Positions 60,424-64,000 of a stretch of 64,000 bases of DNA are shown in pieces (position 1 is the stretch's first letter; each line of letters begins with the position of its first letter). The position numbers and the translations under genes are program-made. The DNA lies in assembly GCA_002748425.1 (NCBI GenBank), contig PDSJ01000010.1, forward strand, positions 1 through 64,000, in the 5' to 3' direction. Under the pieces are notes generated by a model. The model worked only from the letters and a program-made list of their open reading frames with translations, did no database searches and was not told where the DNA came from. Source of the stretch: a candidate division KSB3 bacterium (lineage in GTDB: Bacteria; Moduliflexota; Moduliflexia; Moduliflexales; Moduliflexaceae).

Positions 60424-61956
60424 TTAACGAAGACCGATAAGACGATTATCGGCAACAACTTTGACAAACTGAGCACGTCGGTTCTGTGCGCGGCCTGCAT
60501 CAGTTTCATTGGAGGCGATCGGCACAGATTCGCCATAGGTTTCACCGGCAATAATGCCTCTGGCCAGCTTTCTTGAGCTGACGATACGGGCCGGATCAAT
60601 GCCTTCATCATAAACCAGATAGTACACTGCAGCGCGGGCGCGTCTATTCCCCAGCCCCATATTGTAATTTTCTGTGCCTATCCAGTCGGTATGTCCCTGC
60701 ACTTCCAGGACAGTGTCTGTGCAGAGGCGCATATATTTACCAATCCGTTTCAACGCTGCGATTGCTTCCGGCGTCAGGGTGGATTTATCAAAGTCGAAAT
60801 GCGCCATCACCAGTGCCTGCCGGCAATCAAAACCCGCAGCAGCCGAAGGCGCTTCTTTGGGCGGACGCGGAATCTCCGATCCTGCGTTGGGCAAGGCAAC
60901 AGGTGCATCAAGATCAACAGAAGGCCCTACCGGAACTTCCACTTCCACTTCACGCACCGGGCTGTAAGTCAAACCCGCAGTATACCTGTAATGCGGTGAT
61001 TCATACATCGGTTCTTCAGCAAAAATTCTTGAGCCGCCAGCGACTGTCAGAGCAATGCCGTTTCCAAAACCAGCCCGCGCTCCTGCCATGAACATGCCAC
61101 CGTCCTGCACAACATCCAACTCTTTGCCGTCTTCAAACATCGGAATATAGTCTTTATCTTCAAAAGAATGGTAGAAATTTGCTTCACCAAAGAGTTCGAA
61201 CACGTTGTCTACGATCGGCAGCGCCAGCCCGGCCCCATAAAACACTGTACTGCCGTATTCACGGAATAAGGGATTTGTTCCGAAACGCTCATATCGCGGA
61301 CGCCGATACGCAGCGTTCACCTCGCTGAAATCACGGCGGTCCTGATCATAGTCAGTAGCAATTTGATATGCGGCCTGTCCGTAAAAACGAGCACTTCCCA
61401 CTGCGGTTCCCATAGAAGCACCGACCCGGATTCTGGTGTTATCAGCCCCAATCCCCTTTTCAGGATCGCTGCCTGTCGGTAAAAATACCTGAACATAGGG
61501 CGTAAACCAGTCACTTAACTGGTAGCGCATCCCAAGAGCCAGGTCTCCAAAACCACTTTCACTGACATCGTCCTGCACGGCAAGATCATTTGCAGCACGG
61601 CTGCTGGTCGAGGCTGTGGGAATTTTCAGAAAATTCATCGGAGCAGAAGCAAAAAGCTCCAGTCGATCGCTAAGACCGTAGGCACCGCCAACAGTCAGTT
61701 CCATGAGTTGAGGAAAGCGCGGATCGCCCGGCAGACAGAAACGGCTGTAATCCATATAGAGACCGACTCCGAATCTCCCCTTATCATAGGTGGTCGGACT
61801 AAAAAGACTGTACAAACCAGCCGGCCCGAATTTTGTAGGAGTGTCTGACAGCCATTGTTCTTCTTTCAGACGCGGCAGTGTCTCCTGTGCGCCGGCAGCA
61901 GCGACCATCAGCCCCACAAACGCAAAAATCATTAAGATGCCAGAAATTTTTCGCAT
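60424..61956 (-). CDS. OmpA-family outer-membrane beta-barrel protein
   Basis: 510 residues. Signal peptide MRKISGILMIFAFVGLMVAA is followed by a barrel domain of about 330 residues with alternating strands (YGLSDRLELFASAPMNFLKI, GFGDLALGMRYQLSDWFTPY, YGQAAYQIATDYDQD). A Pro-rich linker (about 350-385) leads to a C-terminal OmpA peptidoglycan-binding domain: AHFDFDKSTLTPEAIAALKR, VQGHTDWIGTENYNMGLGNR and RRAQFVKV. The barrel is larger than the eight-stranded OmpA (perhaps 12-14 strands). Anchors the outer membrane to the wall and may form a pore. Own promoter and terminator. Confidence 0.92.
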   Translation of the reverse strand: MRKISGILMIFAFVGLMVAAAGAQETLPRLKEEQWLSDTPTKFGPAGLYSLFSPTTYDKGRFGVGLYMDYSRFCLPGDPRFPQLMELTVGGAYGLSDRLELFASAPMNFLKIPTASTSSRAANDLAVQDDVSESGFGDLALGMRYQLSDWFTPYVQVFLPTGSDPEKGIGADNTRIRVGASMGTAVGSARFYGQAAYQIATDYDQDRRDFSEVNAAYRRPRYERFGTNPLFREYGSTVFYGAGLALPIVDNVFELFGEANFYHSFEDKDYIPMFEDGKELDVVQDGGMFMAGARAGFGNGIALTVAGGSRIFAEEPMYESPHYRYTAGLTYSPVREVEVEVPVGPSVDLDAPVALPNAGSEIPRPPKEAPSAAAGFDCRQALVMAHFDFDKSTLTPEAIAALKRIGKYMRLCTDTVLEVQGHTDWIGTENYNMGLGNRRARAAVYYLVYDEGIDPARIVSSRKLARGIIAGETYGESVPIASNETDAGRAQNRRAQFVKVVADNRLIGLR

Positions 61957-62059
61957 TCTGGATACCTCCTTACATGAATGAAAAGTTTAGATGATGTATG
62001 ACTCTATAGAACAACAACAGTTCGAAAAATCATAAATATAAGACAGTCTACATAAAAAA

Positions 62060-62088
62060 AGTATAAAAAAGCCTCGCGTTGTTGTCAA
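62060..62088 (-). promoter_or_regulatory. promoter of the OmpA-type gene
   Basis: Minus strand TTGACA (62088-62083), 17 bp, TATACT (62065-62060), about 104 bp before the start. A second TTGACA (about 62190-62185) with TAGAGT 16 bp away lies upstream, so tandem promoters are possible. Confidence 0.7.
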
Positions 62089-62430
62089 GTCTTTTTTGGA
62101 GAATAATTCATGAATTCCGACAGACGTTTCTTTCTCCAGAAGATTTTCTTGCAACACAAGCTAAACTCTATGTCTGCCAGGCACATTGTCAAGTCTTTTT
62201 TCTGCTTTCCGTGAAATTTTCCCGAAATATTTTGCGAAAAATTGCTTGACTTTAATAAGGCGACGACTCAGCAAGACATCAGGTGCTATGTCTCCGGACG
62301 AATCTCCTGACAGCCCTTTGTGGAAAGAGCTTCATAAAAACGTGCTCATCTGAAAAATTGAGGGGCCGGAGCTCCATATCACACAGATCTCGCTGAATTG
62401 GCCGAAATATCATGAGTGGAGGTGAAGAGT
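62089..62430. other. divergent gap between ompA-type gene and rpmB
   Basis: No gene seen. On the plus strand TTGACT at about 62247 may belong to the rpmB promoter. TGTCAAGTCTTTTTT occurs twice (62083-62097 and about 62185-62199), one copy per minus-strand promoter. Confidence 0.4.
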
Positions 62431-62625
62431 ATGTCAAGACGTTGTGACGTGTGTGGAAAAGGTCCGCAATTCGGACATGCAGTCAGCCATGCGCACAATT
62501 TAACCAAACGGCGCTGGAATCCAAACCTGCAAAAAGTTCGTGCAGTAGTCAACGGATCGGTAAAGCGCATGAAAGTTTGTACGCGCTGCCTGCGTTCAGG
62601 TAAGATCCAGAAAGCCGTCCGCTAG
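62431..62625 (+). CDS. rpmB: 50S ribosomal protein L28
   Basis: 64 residues. ATG at 62431 follows GGAGGTGAAGA; a GTG at 62416 lies on the ribosome site and is rejected. Starts [20 protein letters not shown] and ends [16 protein letters not shown], with two CxxC pairs, so this is the zinc-binding version. [15 protein letters not shown] is the family core. Monocistronic with terminator. Confidence 0.97.
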   Translation: MSRRCDVCGKGPQFGHAVSHAHNLTKRRWNPNLQKVRAVVNGSVKRMKVCTRCLRSGKIQKAVR

Positions 62626-62644
62626 CGCGAAACAGCAGCACGGT

Positions 62645-62687
62645 ACAGGCCGTCAGACTCCTGAAGAGTCTCTGACGGCCTGTTTTC
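62645..62687 (+). terminator. terminator after rpmB
   Basis: 13-bp stem ACAGGCCGTCAGA / TCTGACGGCCTGT, 12-nt loop, TTTTCTTTT. Begins 20 bp after the stop. Confidence 0.92.
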
Positions 62688-62833
62688 TTTTCCCGCAGCA
62701 TCTGCACGTTTCTGCATGCCTGCCGCTGAAACAGCCGCCTGTTTGTCGTCTCCAGGCAAAAAAGTGGAAAAATTTTCTTGCAGAAAACTCTTCAGGAAAG
62801 TAGAGGACCTGAAGTAAGGAGTGATACAGGATC

Positions 62834-64000
62834 ATGAACGTATTTCTGACGATAACACCGTGCTGGACCAAAAAACTTGTTCGACAGCTTCTCCCGGGGA
62901 TCGTTTTCGCCGTTCTGCTGATCAGGCTGCCTCTGACAGCCTGCGCCGCCCAAGTCTATACCATTCCGATCAAAGGTCCGATCGATCGCGGATTCGCGTC
63001 CTATGTGCTGCGTGTCCTGGAACACGTCGGCAATGCAGACGCTGTTATCCTGGACCTCAATACCCCGGGAGGACTTGTGGACGAAGCCCTCCAAATTCGA
63101 GACGCCCTCGTGAGCACTGAGATCACGACAATCGCCTACATTAACAAACGCGCGATTTCGGCTGGTGCGTTGATCGCCCTTGCTGCGGACCATATTGTGA
63201 TGAGTCCTGCTTCGTCAATCGGGGCTTCAACACCGATTCAGATCGATCTGTCCGGACAGGGCAGACCGGTCAGTGAAAAATATTTGTCCTATTTTCGAGC
63301 GGAAATGCGTTCAACTGCCGAAGAAAAAGGCCGACGCGGCGACATTGCCGAAGCCATGGTGGATGCGGCCATTGCAATCGACGGCGTAACTGAATCAGGC
63401 AAGCTCCTGACTTTGACCACTGATGAAGCCTTGAGCTATGAAATCGCCGAAGCCCGGATCAGCAGCTTGTCTGGAGTATTGGAGCGCTTCGACCTGAAAG
63501 GGGCTGAAATCGTAACGCCCGGCAGGAACTGGGCTGAACAATCGGTCCGCGTCCTGACTCATCCAGCTATCAGCATCATTCTCATGGCCGCAGGCTTTCT
63601 GGGCCTCTTTCTCGAATTCAAAACTCCTGGGTTCGGGCTCGGCGGGATTGTCGGGGCGATCTGTCTGGCACTCTTTTTCTGGGGCCATTTCCTGATCCGC
63701 CTTGCCGGCTGGGAGGAGCTGATTTTGTTCAGCGCCGGCGTGATTCTCCTGATGCTGGAAATATTCGTCATCCCCGGATTTGGCCTGGCCGGCATTCTCG
63801 GTATTCTTGCCATCTTTGCCGCTCTGGCCCTGGCCATGGTCGGCCGTTTTGACCTGCTTACCATTCAGGATATTGTGCGCACAGCCTTAGCACGGGTGTT
63901 AATCGCTTTTCTGGGCAGCGCAATCCTCTCGATCATGCTGCTCAAGTTTTTTCCGGGAACCGCTATGGGCAGACGGATTCTCCTGGAAGAGAGTGAAGAA
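62834..64000 (+). CDS. NfeD-family membrane serine protease (ClpP class), truncated by window end
   Basis: At least 389 residues; open to the last base. ATG at 62834 follows AAGGAG and AGGA. An N-terminal signal/anchor is followed by a ClpP-like domain with DLNTPGGLVDEALQIRDALV (about 77-96) and the nucleophile Ser in KRAISAGALIALAADHIVM (about 115). Lys in EKYLSYFRAEMRSTAEEKG may be its partner. From about residue 240 four membrane helices (AISIILMAAGFLGLFLEFKT; GFGLGGIVGAICLALFF) form the NfeD core; the C-terminal OB domain is beyond the window. Members degrade membrane or lipid-raft-type proteins such as stomatins; a slipin gene may follow. Confidence 0.9.
   Translation, partial: MNVFLTITPCWTKKLVRQLLPGIVFAVLLIRLPLTACAAQVYTIPIKGPIDRGFASYVLRVLEHVGNADAVILDLNTPGGLVDEALQIRDALVSTEITTIAYINKRAISAGALIALAADHIVMSPASSIGASTPIQIDLSGQGRPVSEKYLSYFRAEMRSTAEEKGRRGDIAEAMVDAAIAIDGVTESGKLLTLTTDEALSYEIAEARISSLSGVLERFDLKGAEIVTPGRNWAEQSVRVLTHPAISIILMAAGFLGLFLEFKTPGFGLGGIVGAICLALFFWGHFLIRLAGWEELILFSAGVILLMLEIFVIPGFGLAGILGILAIFAALALAMVGRFDLLTIQDIVRTALARVLIAFLGSAILSIMLLKFFPGTAMGRRILLEESEE

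Noticed and set aside
1..64000. tRNA, rRNA or CRISPR arrays
   Set aside because: No tRNA T-loop/anticodon pattern, ribosomal RNA segment or regularly spaced short repeats were noticed on reading; the only regular repeats are protein-coding.

Overview
The window comes from a diderm (Gram-negative type) bacterium. The evidence is an OmpA-domain outer-membrane protein, a GspE/PilB secretion ATPase, lipoproteins and secreted beta-propeller and von Willebrand proteins. No rRNA, tRNA or CRISPR array was seen. Coding density, promoter style (TTGACA with 17-18 bp spacing) and gene repertoire suggest an uncultured, environmental lineage. A Modulibacteria/KSB3-like organism is only a guess from gene style and was not tested by any search.

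Layout. 0.3-6.7 kb: a sugar-uptake operon (binding protein, two permeases, LacI-type regulator, GHL6-like glycosidase) with a consensus promoter and an intercistronic hairpin but no ATPase subunit. 6.8-9.3 kb: a ClpX-like AAA+ ATPase with a probable C-terminal frameshift, a gamma-carbonic-anhydrase remnant and a small secreted Trp/Pro/Gly-rich protein. 9.3-24.1 kb: mostly core genes. These are recG, truB-rpsO-pnp, a B12-binding radical SAM protein with a STAS-like tail, cobT-cobS-cobC for the end of cobalamin synthesis, a zinc-ribbon membrane protein, moaD-moaE and guaA.

24.2-36.3 kb is the accessory region. It is visibly AT-rich and every recognised gene is on the minus strand: flavodoxin, methyltransferases, lipoproteins, a GT39-like membrane protein, an S41-like peptidase, and a caspase-like YARHG protein overlapping an M15 peptidase gene. 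Between genes lie imperfect inverted repeats that resemble integron attC sites, one of them a 122-bp element bounded by CGCTAAC and GTTAGCG. No integrase lies in the window. Two genes are interrupted at A7 tracts, and an IS1-family transposase relic sits at the right edge. I read the region as a possible cassette array or transfer island.

37-64 kb returns to chromosomal-type content. It holds a dihydrouridine synthase; a histidine phosphatase overlapping serA, which may supply the phosphoserine phosphatase step; a VWA-TPR secreted protein; galM; an MglA-like GTPase beside an atypical receiver/GAF/kinase protein; a GspE/PilB ATPase; and a 2345-residue secreted protein with an eight-unit propeller and 13 fibronectin-III-like modules, located directly after a two-receiver hybrid kinase. 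It continues with metK with a structured leader, an SUMF1-like protein, an OmpA-type porin, rpmB and a truncated NfeD/ClpP-class membrane protease running off the end. Several strong terminators (after serA, the VWA gene, mglA, metK, ompA and rpmB) define transcription units.
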